DNA from: Planctomycetota bacterium
GTDB lineage: Bacteria; Planctomycetota; UBA8742; UBA2392
Reading direction: 5' to 3'
Assembly (NCBI GenBank): GCA_020425695.1
Contig: JAGQRE010000005.1
Coordinates: 6,500-65,469 of the forward strand
Length of the DNA stretch: 58,970 bases
The notes under the pieces are model-generated. The model did no database searches, was not told the origin of the DNA, and saw nothing but the letters and a program-made list of their open reading frames with translations. Position numbers and translations under genes: made by a program. This document shows, piece after piece, positions 1 to 8,065 of this stretch (positions are counted from its first letter, which is position 1; each line of letters opens with the position of its first letter).

Positions 1-205
1 TCGAGTGTTCGTTCGAGGCACGGGCAGCCAACAGATCGTTGTACGCTGTCTCCAGCGAACTCTTGTCGTTCTGTCGGGCGTTATGCTCGTTCTCGTACTT
101 CTCACGCCATTGAACGTTGCCGGCCAGGCTGACCCAGACGTATTGGCTGAGGATCAGGCAGACCACAAGGTTAAGAATGACGAATACCTTCGTAACGGTA
201 TGCAC
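1..205 (-). CDS. Membrane-anchored coiled-coil protein (N-terminal part only)
   Basis: This reading frame runs off the left edge, so only about 68 residues are visible. It starts at a GTG (205-203), has GGGAG seven bases upstream, and has an in-frame TAG two codons before the start, which fixes the start. The protein opens with one hydrophobic segment (about residues 4-27), then a charged, helix-prone stretch rich in Glu, Asn, Lys and Arg that looks like the beginning of a coiled coil. This is the layout of an inner-membrane-anchored protein with a long extracytoplasmic or cytoplasmic coiled coil. The family cannot be named from the fragment. Confidence 0.6.
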   Translation of the reverse strand, partial: MHTVTKVFVILNLVVCLILSQYVWVSLAGNVQWREKYENEHNARQNDKSSLETAYNDLLAARASNEHS

Positions 206-500
206 GTGCTACTCCCACTCGCTTATCCGAGTGAAAAAGCCTTCTCCGAAGAAAAGTCAGTTACGATTAGGGGGGTGTCCAGACCAGAGACGATAATGGC
301 TTGAATGGGCAGGTCAAGGGGATAAATCGCGCTACAAGCCCGTTCTAATCCGGGCGATACGTAGCGGTCATGCCAGCGTCACCACCTGACCGGTTTTCGC
401 ACCGCCATTTTATGTATTTTCTGGTTCGCGCCTTTTCACCCGTGGTCTAACCCGCAGGGATAGTCAGACGAAAATCCGAGTTCGTCCGCCTGACCCCGCG
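206..500. other. Divergent intergenic region without a recognised gene
   Basis: This stretch lies between the leftward membrane protein and the rpsB promoter. The open frame that crosses its first 100 bases on the plus strand lacks a ribosome-binding site and lies opposite the convincing minus-strand frame, so it was not called. No RNA gene or clear hairpin with a U-run was recognised. Confidence 0.4.
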
Positions 501-529
501 TTGACAGCCTACCTGCATAGCCATACACT
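501..529 (+). promoter_or_regulatory. Sigma-70-type promoter for rpsB-tsf
   Basis: A perfect -35 box TTGACA (501-506) is separated by 17 bases from TACACT (524-529), which matches four of six positions of the consensus -10 box. It lies about 140 bases upstream of rpsB and points toward it. No transcription start has been measured; the call rests on spacing and box quality. Confidence 0.6.
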
Positions 530-668
530 CCCCGCCCTTATTTGCGGCTTAGTCCTTCCCGTGTGTGGAAGGGGCTGCTTGGTCAGTGAAAGTGTTATCC
601 CCGGCCGAGGTTGTGCCGCATTGCGGTTTGCAACGACCTGATTCGCCGGCGGTAATACGGAAGAAGAC
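530..668 (+). promoter_or_regulatory. rpsB 5' leader with a short hairpin
   Basis: About 135 bases of transcribed leader are predicted between the promoter and rpsB. It contains an inverted repeat, CCTTCC (554-559) with GGAAGG (567-572), extended by AG/CT pairs. Long rpsB leaders carry feedback sites for S2 in other bacteria; whether this one does is inference. A GGAAGAAG purine run just before the ATG at 669 serves as the ribosome-binding site. Confidence 0.35.
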
Positions 669-1730
669 ATGAGCGAAGAAACCATCACCTCAATTCTCGA
701 TGAGAAGGCGCCGGCCACGTGGTCGGACAACGTCCCGGCCGTATCGCCGGAATCACTCATCGACTCAGGCTTCCACTTCGGCCACCGTGCCAGCAAGTGG
801 AACCCGAAGATGAAGCCGTACATCCGCGACAAGCGTAACGGCATCCATATCATCGACCTGAAGGAAAGCCTGCGCGGCGTAATCACTGCGCGCCACTTCC
901 TGCGTAACCTGACCAGCACGGGCGCCAAAGTGCTGTTCGTCGGCACCAAGCGCCAGGCCAAGGACATTGTCCGTGAGCAGGCCTTGCGCGGCGGCCAGGC
1001 GTTCATGTGTGAGCGCTGGCTCGGTGGTACGCTGACCAACTTTGCGACGATTCGCCGCCGCCTCTCGCGCCTTGATGTGCTTGAGAAGCTTGACACCAGC
1101 GGCAAGCTCGCGGCCATGCCGAAGAAGATGCAGTCGGTGCTGAACCGTGAGAAGTCAAAGATCACCAGTAACCTTGACGGCCTGCGCAACCTGGATCGCC
1201 TGCCGGCGGCCCTGATCATCGTGGACGCAAGCCAGGAAGAGATCGCGATTCTTGAAGCCAACAAGCTTGAGATTCCGATCGTCGCCATCGTTGACAGCAA
1301 CAGCAGCCCGGACCGGATCGACATTGTGATCCCGGGTAACGACGACAGCGTACGCGGTTTGCAGATCGTGCTGAAGTCGCTGGCTGACGCCTGCATCGAA
1401 GGTCGCAAGCTTCACGAAAGCGGCCAGGGCATGGCCAGCAAGCTCGACATTCGCGCCTTCGACGAGGCACCTGCCCCGCGCAAGCAGGAACGCGGTGGAC
1501 GCCGTCCGCAGCGTGACCGCAACGCAGGCGGTGGTGGTCGTACACGCCACGCCCGTACCCCGGACCAGAAGGCCGCAGTGCAGGCCAGCGCCGAGGAAGC
1601 CGCGAAGCAGGCGGAAGAGCAGAACAAGGAAGCTCCGCCGCCGACAGTGCGTCGCAAGCCGCCGGCCAAGAAGCCGGACGCTGCGCCCGCTGAAGCCCCG
1701 AAGGCTGAAGCTCCAAAGGCGGAAGGCTAG
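669..1730 (+). CDS. rpsB: 30S ribosomal protein S2, with extended C-terminal tail
   Basis: S2 is a structural protein of the small ribosomal subunit near the platform. The core is unmistakable: the GFHFGHRASKWNPKMKPYI block near residue 35, the FVGTKRQAKD stretch, the RWLGGTLTNF motif, and IVDASQEEIAILEA before the C-terminal helices. At 353 residues it is about 100 longer than typical S2 (about 240-260). There is a short N-terminal extension of about 25 residues and a disordered tail of about 95 residues, first Arg/Gly-rich and then Ala/Pro/Lys-rich. It is first in an operon with tsf, the usual bacterial order. Confidence 0.97.
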   Translation: MSEETITSILDEKAPATWSDNVPAVSPESLIDSGFHFGHRASKWNPKMKPYIRDKRNGIHIIDLKESLRGVITARHFLRNLTSTGAKVLFVGTKRQAKDIVREQALRGGQAFMCERWLGGTLTNFATIRRRLSRLDVLEKLDTSGKLAAMPKKMQSVLNREKSKITSNLDGLRNLDRLPAALIIVDASQEEIAILEANKLEIPIVAIVDSNSSPDRIDIVIPGNDDSVRGLQIVLKSLADACIEGRKLHESGQGMASKLDIRAFDEAPAPRKQERGGRRPQRDRNAGGGGRTRHARTPDQKAAVQASAEEAAKQAEEQNKEAPPPTVRRKPPAKKPDAAPAEAPKAEAPKAEG

Positions 1731-1760
1731 CACTAACAGAAACCGAAACGCGTTAGATCA

Positions 1761-1787
1761 TCGGGGCGCTCATTGCGGGCGCCCCGA
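1761..1787 (+). promoter_or_regulatory. rpsB-tsf intergenic hairpin
   Basis: A perfect 9-bp stem, TCGGGGCGC (1761-1769) with GCGCCCCGA (1779-1787), closes a nine-base loop between rpsB and tsf. No U-run follows, so it is not a classical terminator. It may protect or process the upstream mRNA, or partly attenuate reading into tsf; this is inference. Confidence 0.5.
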
Positions 1788-1821
1788 CACTTACCGAACT
1801 GCGAGACACGAGGATTTTCCG

Positions 1822-2667
1822 ATGGCAGAGATTACGGTTGCCCTGATCAAGGAACTCCGCGAGCGAACCGGCTGCGGAATGATGGACGCCAAACGCGCAC
1901 TGCAGGAATACGACGGTGACGTTGACAAGGCCATCGACGAGCTGCGCAAGAAGGGTGAGCTCAAGGCCGCCAAGCGCGCCGGGCGCGAAACCGCTGAAGG
2001 CAAAGTCGGCATCGTGATCGACGGTAACGTTGCCGCGATCGTCGCAGTCAAGTCGGAGACCGACTTCACGGCCGGTAACGATGAGTTCAAGGCACTCGTC
2101 GACAACATCGCCAAGGCGATTCACGGCGCAGAAGGCGACCCGTCCGAGCTTGCTTACGCGGGCGGCGGCACCGTTGGCGATGCAGTGAAAGCGCTGGTTG
2201 CCAAGACCGGCGAGAACATGCAGATCGGCGCCCATCAGCGCCTGACCGTTGAGAACGGCTACTTCGGCAGCTACCTGCACAGCGATGGCAAGCTTGGCGT
2301 CGTAGTCCAGATCGAAGGCAGCGATGGCAGCAGCGAAGCCGAAAAGGCACTCGCCAAGGACATCGCCATGCACGCGGCAGCCACCAGCCCGCTCGGGCTG
2401 GCAGAGAAAGACGTGCCCGCGGACCTGGTTGCCAAGGAAAAGGAAATCGCGCTTGAGCAGGCCAAGGCCAGCGGCAAGCCAGAGAACATCCAGGAAAAGA
2501 TCGCCGAAGGCAAAGTAGCCTCGTTCTTCAAAGAGCAAACACTACTCGCCCAGCCGTTCGTGAAGGACACGTCAGTCACCATCGAACAGCACGTAGCCAA
2601 CATAGCCAAAGAAACCGGCAAGCCACTAAAGCTGGTAGCCTACAGCCGAATCAAAGTCGGCGAGTAA
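1822..2667 (+). CDS. tsf: Elongation factor Ts
   Basis: EF-Ts is the cytosolic nucleotide exchange factor that releases GDP from EF-Tu. The ATG at 1822 is preceded by a GAGG motif, and the following residues match the family's N-terminal UBA-like domain, including the signature RTGCGMMDAKRAL. The exchange-domain motif KSETDFTAGNDEF follows at about residue 75. The open frame extends far upstream into rpsB, but only from 1822 does the sequence match the family. The product is 281 residues, a normal length. It is the second gene after rpsB and is followed by a strong terminator. The last 120 bases use many A-ending codons (CTA, ATA, GTA) not seen earlier in the gene. Confidence 0.97.
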   Translation: MAEITVALIKELRERTGCGMMDAKRALQEYDGDVDKAIDELRKKGELKAAKRAGRETAEGKVGIVIDGNVAAIVAVKSETDFTAGNDEFKALVDNIAKAIHGAEGDPSELAYAGGGTVGDAVKALVAKTGENMQIGAHQRLTVENGYFGSYLHSDGKLGVVVQIEGSDGSSEAEKALAKDIAMHAAATSPLGLAEKDVPADLVAKEKEIALEQAKASGKPENIQEKIAEGKVASFFKEQTLLAQPFVKDTSVTIEQHVANIAKETGKPLKLVAYSRIKVGE

Positions 2668-2684
2668 ACAAGTACGCAAACAAG

Positions 2685-2711
2685 AGACCCCGCCAAGCGC
2701 GGGGTCTTTTC
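2685..2711 (+). terminator. Rho-independent terminator of rpsB-tsf
   Basis: AGACCCCGC (2685-2693) pairs perfectly with GCGGGGTCT (2699-2707) around a five-base loop, and a short T-run follows. It lies 18 bases after the tsf stop. Confidence 0.85.
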
Positions 2712-3216
2712 GTAAGTTAGCAGACAGCTTGCTGCCGCAATCTAGAGCCCCGGCGGAAACGCCGGGGACGCCCGCTTTGCGGGCGCACCACGCGGATGTT
2801 GTCCGCGTGCCCCCGGCGTCTCCGCCGGGGCTATTTCAACAGCCGAATCAGTGCTGGCGAGTGGTTGGAACCAAAGGGTCGTCTGAAGAGGATCTCGGTC
2901 ACCAGCTACTCGGGGCACTGCTTGTAGGCCGCGTAGCGGCCGTCAGATCTTAGCCCAGTGCGACGAGTGCCGAAGGCACGAGGCAGCTCTGGGTCAACGA
3001 GACAAACCAAACCAGAGCCCGCGTGAGCGGGCGACAGAACCGTCGCACCAATGACCCACGGGCATGCAGTCTAGCCCCGGCATAACTGCCGGGCTCTGCT
3101 AGACTCTGTTCGTCGCATACTCCTGAGGGGAAGATTCGCTCCTTCAACAGCAATGCCAATCTTGTAGGAAGTACTTCCGTCGCGGGAACGACTGCCATGA
3201 GCCAAGGGGTTTCAAA
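2712..3216. other. Gene-free region with inverted repeats
   Basis: About 500 bases without a convincing gene. It holds the cloverleaf-like repeat at 2746-2832 and a smaller related hairpin at about 3073-3095, where AGCCCCGGC faces GCCGGGCT. Short open frames here lack ribosome-binding sites and overlap the repeats, so they were not called. Confidence 0.5.
2746..2832. repeat. Cloverleaf-forming inverted repeat
   Basis: Two 22-base arms (2746-2767 and 2811-2832), each itself nearly palindromic and beginning or ending AGCCCCGGCGG / CCGCCGGGGCT, enclose two further hairpins. These are GCCCGC with GCGGGC (2770-2784) and CACGCGGA with TCCGCGTG (2789-2809). The whole can fold as a four-way or cloverleaf structure in DNA or RNA. 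It is probably a small intergenic repetitive element; only one full copy was found in the window. Confidence 0.65.
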
Positions 3217-4263
3217 ATGAATTTGCGCGGACCGATCCTGGTTGGTGCCAGTGCGCTAATGCTATTGCTGTCGGCATGTGGGGACGGCGCGGATCCTTCG
3301 TCCAACACAGATTCTGATCATCGGAACGGCGACGTATCTCGTCCTGGAAGCAATGACGACACATCGACGCCAGCGTGCTTGATCAAGCCCTACTGTGTAA
3401 TCAATAGGCATACCAAGCCCGTTACGGGCGTGGCCTTTAGTTCGGACGGCAAGTACCTCGTTTCCGCAAGTGAGGACGGAACCATCAGGAAGTGGGATGC
3501 CGACTCGGGAGCACTGCTTCACAGTAACGACTCGTACGATGGCTTCGTGGGCGCCATGGCAGCTTCAAAAGACTTGTCTTTTCTGGCGTTTGTCGGAGAG
3601 TCTCTCGAAATTCACATTTTGGAGTATGGCCCGGATATAGACAAAATGCGCACCTTGCCGGGTCATGAAAGCGGAACCACTTCTCTTGCACTGAGTCCCG
3701 ACGATCAAATGCTCGCCTCGTCATGCTTTGACAACACAGTAAAGCTCTGGCGAGTAAGTTCCGGTGAAGAAATACGAACAATTGACGCGCATTCAGGGCG
3801 AGTAACCTGCATCACATTTTCGCCAAACGGGGAGCTACTCGCAACTGGAGGATCTGACGGAGACGTAAAGGTGTGGGAAGTCGCTACGGGCGCTCTCCAG
3901 CGTACCTTTCACGAAGGCAGCATGGTTTGGAGGGTTGCTTTCGGTAAAGACGGGAAGACGCTAGCCGCCACGAGCACCGACAGTCCGATCAGCTTGTGGG
4001 ACGTGGCAACCGGCGACAGGAGGGTATCCATCGAGGATGAACAAACGCTTTCCACCGTTGTTGCAATGAGCCCTGTTTCGCAGACGCTGGCGGCTTCGGA
4101 CATCAAGAACATCGCGATCTGGAACTCGTCGAATGGAAAACGAATATGCACTTTGGTAGGACACGAGGCATGGGTGTTTGCACTGGCCTTCAGTCCTGAC
4201 GGCAAGGTTCTTGCCTCCGGAAGCGCCGACAACACTATCAGACTGTGGAAAGTACCTGACTAG
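3217..4263 (+). CDS. WD40-repeat lipoprotein
   Basis: A 348-residue secreted lipoprotein. It starts with a signal peptide ending in an LLSACG lipobox at about residue 20, so it should be lipidated on that cysteine. A short Asp/Ser/Asn-rich linker follows, then from about residue 60 consecutive WD40 repeats with the usual pattern (for example LASGSADNTIRLW at the end, and LLATGGSDGDVKVW mid-protein). Seven blades are likely, forming a protein-binding beta-propeller on the outside of a membrane. AAGGGG precedes the ATG. The ligand is unknown. It converges on the next gene across a shared terminator. Confidence 0.85.
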   Translation: MNLRGPILVGASALMLLLSACGDGADPSSNTDSDHRNGDVSRPGSNDDTSTPACLIKPYCVINRHTKPVTGVAFSSDGKYLVSASEDGTIRKWDADSGALLHSNDSYDGFVGAMAASKDLSFLAFVGESLEIHILEYGPDIDKMRTLPGHESGTTSLALSPDDQMLASSCFDNTVKLWRVSSGEEIRTIDAHSGRVTCITFSPNGELLATGGSDGDVKVWEVATGALQRTFHEGSMVWRVAFGKDGKTLAATSTDSPISLWDVATGDRRVSIEDEQTLSTVVAMSPVSQTLAASDIKNIAIWNSSNGKRICTLVGHEAWVFALAFSPDGKVLASGSADNTIRLWKVPD

Positions 4264-4324
4264 CTTGTGCTCCCTCCACTAGCTGTTTTCGAGTTCGTCG
4301 GAGAGTTGACAGGATCGCAAACTC

Positions 4325-4354
4325 AACAGCCCCACTCGTCTGAGTGGGGCTGTT
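4325..4354. terminator. Bidirectional terminator
   Basis: A perfect 13-bp stem (AACAGCCCCACTC, 4325-4337, with its complement 4342-4354) closes a four-base loop. T residues follow on the plus strand, and the AA at the foot gives T residues on the minus strand. It sits between two convergent genes and can serve both. Confidence 0.85.
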
Positions 4355-4384
4355 TCATGTCGGAATTGGGTTCCGTGGTTCCGG

Positions 4385-6130
4385 CTACTTCGGCTTGCTG
4401 CCTTGTTTTAGTGTGTAGGCTTTGTTTGTGCTGATGGCTTTGAATTCTTCGGTTGTCAGCTTCTTGTCCGGCCATTCCACTTTGATGCTAACGGTCTTCT
4501 CGTCACCCAGTCCGAAGTGGAGTGTCCTTGGTGGTGCGACGCCCTGATGCCCGGCGCTGGCGCCTACTTCACGAAGCATGGTGGTTTCACCTGTCGTGAC
4601 CCAGACCTTCGCGCCGTACGCAAACCGGTTGCAGTCTTTGCCTCCGCCATCGAGGGTTAACTCAAGCCAGTTGCCCCGCGCGATGTCGTTGCGCCAGATG
4701 TGAATCTCGTTCTTCTCGCGTTTGTTGAATCGCGACTTGCTGCCGACGCCGACGATGTCGAGATCACCGTCAAGGTCGATGTCGCCGATGGCAACGTGGC
4801 CGCACTCGACCGTATCCAGCTTGAATTTCTCAGTCACATCCTCAAACGAATGCCCTGCAGTCTGCCTGAAAAGGCGCAGTCGCTGGTCGTCGGGGTAGGC
4901 CGCGCTTGCCAGCAGCAGGTCTTGCAGCCCATCGTTGTCGAAGTCGCCCCAGAGCGACATCAGATCGCCCTGGTTCCAGTTGTTCGGGTCGGCGTGTTTG
5001 CGCACGAACGGCTCAGTCAGACGGGTGAACTTGAAGTCGTTTTCTTTGCCACCATTGACGAGCACGCAACTCAGGTCGCTGCTGTCACCTGCCCAGCCGT
5101 GCGTGATGTTGGCGTCAAAGAGGTCGATGTCTCCGTCGTTGTCAAAGTCGGCGGGTGACAGGCTGAACGTGTTGCCATTGGAGCGCCAAGGGCCTTCCGT
5201 TTGGCGCTTGGCCCACGCCGGGTACTTACCGTGGCGAATCTCGTCGCCGTCAACGCCAAGCTCAGGCGCGACGTCGGTGAACGTGCCGTCGCCGTTGTTT
5301 TTCCAAAGTCGGTTCCACTGTCGCCCGTAGTTCGCGACGGCAATATCGGGCCAACCGTCGTTGTTGAAGTCACAGGCGGCAGCACCGTATGTTGGTCGGC
5401 TGCTGTCCTTTTCTGCCGGGGTAGACTTGGTCAGCAACTTGGCGGTTTCGGTGACATCGGTGAACCCTCCTTCACCGTCGCCCTTGAACAGGCGATTCAC
5501 TTGGGCGTCCATGAGTTTGCCGTAGGCGACGTACCAGTTGCCAAGGAACACATCCAGATTTCCGTCGCGGTCATAGTCCAGCAGGGCGACGGCGCACGTG
5601 CGCTGAGGCTCGACTTCGCTGAACGCGTCGCTGAGCTTGTACTTCACTGAGCTTCCGGATTTCTTGCCGAGCAATACGCCGTGGCGCTCGCCGGTGTCGG
5701 GGAACTTTTCGTGATCTGCACTTTCCTGAAAGCAGGGACGAAACAGGTCGGCGATGCCATCGTTGTTGAAGTCACCTACCACGGTGAATACTGCCGTGTG
5801 CCGGGCGTCGTCTGCGAATTCGCCGGCGTTGAATTCGGGTATGACGCCGGGCTTTTCAACGAATTCGCGTGCGTCGCCCTTCTTGCGATTCAGGAAGACG
5901 GAAGCGACACCGCCGTTGTTGCCGGGGCCCTTCGGGTCGTTCTGTTGAAGGATCAGATCGGGATAGCCGTCGCCATCGAGGTCATGCAGGTACAGCCGGT
6001 TGGCGGTCGCGTCGCCCGGAAGCATTTCGCCGGAGACATTGGTGAAGCTCGGTCCGGGGTTGTCGTCTTGTGCTATCCCTACAGCGAAGCACGCCAGCAC
6101 GCCAAGGACGCTAAAAGTTATCTTCTTCAT
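4385..6130 (-). CDS. Secreted FG-GAP/VCBS-repeat protein with ASPIC/UnbV domain (CRTAC1-like)
   Basis: A 581-residue exported protein of the CRTAC1-like family, presumed beta-propeller, function unknown. The start is the MKKITFSVLG methionine (6130), which has AGAGGGA upstream and begins a clean signal peptide; the open frame extends 11 codons further without a better site. The body carries repeated calcium-binding-type loops of the form DxDGDGxxD and DFNNDGxxD (for example DLDGDGYPDLIL, DFNNDGWPDIAV, DIDLDGDLDIVG). The last 90 residues match the ASPIC/UnbV domain (LTLDGGGKDCNRFAYGAKVWV, VGASAGHQG, HFGLGDEKTVSIKVEWPDKK). An 85-bp repeat lies just upstream. Confidence 0.88.
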   Translation of the reverse strand: MKKITFSVLGVLACFAVGIAQDDNPGPSFTNVSGEMLPGDATANRLYLHDLDGDGYPDLILQQNDPKGPGNNGGVASVFLNRKKGDAREFVEKPGVIPEFNAGEFADDARHTAVFTVVGDFNNDGIADLFRPCFQESADHEKFPDTGERHGVLLGKKSGSSVKYKLSDAFSEVEPQRTCAVALLDYDRDGNLDVFLGNWYVAYGKLMDAQVNRLFKGDGEGGFTDVTETAKLLTKSTPAEKDSSRPTYGAAACDFNNDGWPDIAVANYGRQWNRLWKNNGDGTFTDVAPELGVDGDEIRHGKYPAWAKRQTEGPWRSNGNTFSLSPADFDNDGDIDLFDANITHGWAGDSSDLSCVLVNGGKENDFKFTRLTEPFVRKHADPNNWNQGDLMSLWGDFDNDGLQDLLLASAAYPDDQRLRLFRQTAGHSFEDVTEKFKLDTVECGHVAIGDIDLDGDLDIVGVGSKSRFNKREKNEIHIWRNDIARGNWLELTLDGGGKDCNRFAYGAKVWVTTGETTMLREVGASAGHQGVAPPRTLHFGLGDEKTVSIKVEWPDKKLTTEEFKAISTNKAYTLKQGSKPK

Positions 6131-6173
6131 AACGGATTCCCTCTGGCGAATCATGACGCTCATGCATTTGAGC

Positions 6174-6258
6174 GAGGGGGTCAGACCATGTTTTCGCCCG
6201 AGTCGTTTTCGAATGTCCGTCTATGTGCGCACAGCGAAAACAGGGTCTGACCCCTTTG
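6174..6258. repeat. 85-bp inverted-repeat element, copy 1
   Basis: One of three 85-bp copies in the window (others at 33128 and 51186). The left end has GGGGTCAGACC and the right end GCGAAAACAGGGTCTGACCC, which are near-complementary arms of about 25 bases around a variable 35-base core. It ends six bases before the stop codon of the lipoprotein at 6265. No coding capacity. Confidence 0.85.
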
Positions 6259-6264
6259 GGTGCC

Positions 6265-6798
6265 CTAGCCGTTTTCGAGAATGTCGGCGATCTGGCGGGC
6301 GAGGTTTAGTACCGCGAACTTCATGCGCCCTCTTACGACTGTGCTTTCAAAGCCGGAATTTGCGCCGGTGCCTTCGAGCTTGGCGTCGTACAGCACTTTG
6401 CCGTCCTGGTTCGTGACGACGATCTGCGCGCGGGCGAAGCCGTTGCCGCCGAAGCCTGAGAAGCCGCCTTTGTCCATCTCGTAAATCGTGCACTGCACCC
6501 AACTGCCGGTCGCTTCGTCTTTGCTGTCCACGAACTCGAGTGTTTTGTAGCACTCGGTGCGCAGCTCTTCGCGGAAGTCGATTTTCCAGGTGTCGACCCA
6601 GGCCTGCCATTCGTTCGGGTCGATGTCCCACGCCTGCGGCGCTTTAAACGAGACTTCAAGCGGCAGCACGGTGTAGGCACCCGTGTTTTGCAGCGCGGTG
6701 GTTTCCTGCGTGTTCAACTCGATGATGTTCTTGCTAGTGCAGCCGCTGATTGCAAACAGTGTCAGTACGCACAGCAAACATCCGATCCGGGTCCGCAT
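6265..6798 (-). CDS. Small lipoprotein of unknown function
   Basis: A 177-residue predicted lipoprotein. The start at 6798 has AGGAG six bases upstream and begins a signal peptide, MRTRIGCLLCVLTLFAISGC, whose last four residues form the lipobox. The mature part has a mixed alpha/beta character with a glycine-rich stretch (GGFSGFGGNGFARAQIVV) and ends in a helix. It loosely resembles lipoproteins of the DUF4410 type, but this could not be verified. It is divergent from mqnA and is followed directly by an 85-bp repeat. Confidence 0.7.
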   Translation of the reverse strand: MRTRIGCLLCVLTLFAISGCTSKNIIELNTQETTALQNTGAYTVLPLEVSFKAPQAWDIDPNEWQAWVDTWKIDFREELRTECYKTLEFVDSKDEATGSWVQCTIYEMDKGGFSGFGGNGFARAQIVVTNQDGKVLYDAKLEGTGANSGFESTVVRGRMKFAVLNLARQIADILENG

Positions 6799-6838
6799 GA
6801 GGTTCTCCTGTTTGGGTTGTTCCGATGGTAGCAGTAAT

Positions 6839-6870
6839 ACGCCCGTGCTTGAACCCGCTCGCACGGGCGT
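6839..6870. promoter_or_regulatory. 10-bp inverted repeat upstream of mqnA
   Basis: ACGCCCGTGC (6839-6848) and GCACGGGCGT (6861-6870) are perfect complements separated by 12 bases. The repeat lies in the 103-bp divergent region between the lipoprotein and mqnA, ending 31 bases before the mqnA start. It could be an operator or an mRNA leader hairpin. Confidence 0.4.
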
Positions 6871-6901
6871 TATGTTTCGCTGGGGCAAGTCAGGAGCGAC
6901 G

Positions 6902-7705
6902 TTGAACAAACCACGCATCGGGGTCGTTTCGTATCTGAACGCCGTACCGCTATGGTACAGCCTTCAGCACGAGACCGACATTGAGGTTTCCCCCGACACC
7001 CCCGCGCAACTTTGTCGCATGATGGACGCCGGGAAACTCGACGTCGGGCTGCTGCCCGTCGTGGAAACTCTGCGCCACGAAAGCTGGAGCTTCTTCCGGG
7101 ATTTAGGCATCGCCGCCGATGGCATCGTGGACAGCGTTGGGCTCTTCACTCGCACTGAGTTGTCGCAAGTGAAAACGGTTACGCTGACCAACTCCAGTCG
7201 CACCAGCGTAGCGCTGACGAAGGTCATCCTGCACGAGGCCGGTGCGACACCCGAATACATTGACGCCGACGTCACGGCCGATGACCTGCACGACCGTACA
7301 GAAGACGCCGTGCTACTGATCGGCGATCAGTGCCTGCGCGCGCGCAATCTGGACACCGACCGCGTGTTCGTTGACCTCGCCAGCGAGTGGAAACTGCTGA
7401 CCGGACTGCCGTTTATCTTCGCCGTCTGGACCGGGCCCAAGAACCAACTAACCGAAACGCTGCACAAGCGACTTCGGCAGGCTTACCTTGAGAGCCGTGC
7501 GCTGAGCTTTGATCTGGTGCGCTACGCGGGTATGGACACCGGCTGGAGTGAGGCCGACCTCGCCCGCTATCTCGAAGAGATCATCATCCACGAACCCAAT
7601 GCCGAGTGTTTTAAGGGACTGCTCGAATTCGCCCGCCGCGCGGCCGAGCTTGACCTCGTCCCAAAGTCAGCCGTAGACAAAGTGCTGGATGTATTGAGGG
7701 GGTAG
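6902..7705 (+). CDS. mqnA: Chorismate dehydratase MqnA (futalosine pathway)
   Basis: MqnA removes water from chorismate to give 3-[(1-carboxyvinyl)oxy]benzoate, the entry step of the futalosine route to menaquinone. The protein has the family's start (KPRIGVVSYLNAVPLWYSL), the LDVGLLPVVE block, and the periplasmic-binding-protein-like fold with LLIGDQCL and WKLLTGLPFIFAVW. The TTG at 6902 is preferred because AGGAG sits five bases upstream and it gives 267 residues, close to family length. An in-frame ATG at 6872 has no good ribosome-binding site. mqnC lies 0.6 kb downstream on the same strand, separated by two small genes and a terminator. Confidence 0.9.
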   Translation: MNKPRIGVVSYLNAVPLWYSLQHETDIEVSPDTPAQLCRMMDAGKLDVGLLPVVETLRHESWSFFRDLGIAADGIVDSVGLFTRTELSQVKTVTLTNSSRTSVALTKVILHEAGATPEYIDADVTADDLHDRTEDAVLLIGDQCLRARNLDTDRVFVDLASEWKLLTGLPFIFAVWTGPKNQLTETLHKRLRQAYLESRALSFDLVRYAGMDTGWSEADLARYLEEIIIHEPNAECFKGLLEFARRAAELDLVPKSAVDKVLDVLRG

Positions 7706-7708
7706 GGA

Positions 7709-8065
7709 ATGCCGTTGACTGTAGTCTCCGCAGTTTGTTGTGAAAACGTGTCGGCTACATGGCCATATACTCTGGAACGTGTGCGGTTTCGCTGGGCGTC
7801 TCCTCCGGACGAGTTCTGTGTTTGGGTGCAGGTGCAGAACCTGTCAGAGAAATCGTTTACGTGGCGATTTGAGGTCACACGAGTGTCGGACCTTGTCTAC
7901 GCAAGCGAAGATGAGCTGATCTTGAGCGGTAGTACCAGGGTAGAGCGCTTCGCACGCTTTCAGGGTGCTGACTTGGAAGCGAAGACGTATCGGCTCAATG
8001 TCGTGCTGAATGATGTTGTGGCGAGTAGCTTTCTGATAGACTTGGGGTCGAAGGAGTTGCCATGA
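7709..8065 (+). CDS. Hypothetical small beta-rich protein
   Basis: A 118-residue soluble protein without signal peptide, starting four bases after mqnA ends, with the GAGGGGG of the mqnA tail as ribosome-binding site. Alternating hydrophobic stretches (FCVWVQVQNL, YRLNVVLNDVVASSFLIDL) suggest a beta-sandwich. I do not recognise the family. Its stop overlaps the next start (ATGA), so it is co-translated with the 48-residue protein downstream and probably co-transcribed with mqnA. Confidence 0.6.
   Translation: MPLTVVSAVCCENVSATWPYTLERVRFRWASPPDEFCVWVQVQNLSEKSFTWRFEVTRVSDLVYASEDELILSGSTRVERFARFQGADLEAKTYRLNVVLNDVVASSFLIDLGSKELP

Noticed and set aside
509..1408. Long minus-strand open frame opposite rpsB
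   Set aside because: It lies antisense to a certain ribosomal protein gene in a high-GC sequence, with unusual composition; a shadow frame.
1495..1821. N-terminal extension of EF-Ts
   Set aside because: The frame is open upstream through the rpsB tail, but the family sequence and ribosome-binding site begin at 1822.
2729..3198. Two short open frames in the region after tsf
   Set aside because: They consist largely of the inverted repeats and lack ribosome-binding sites and protein-like composition.
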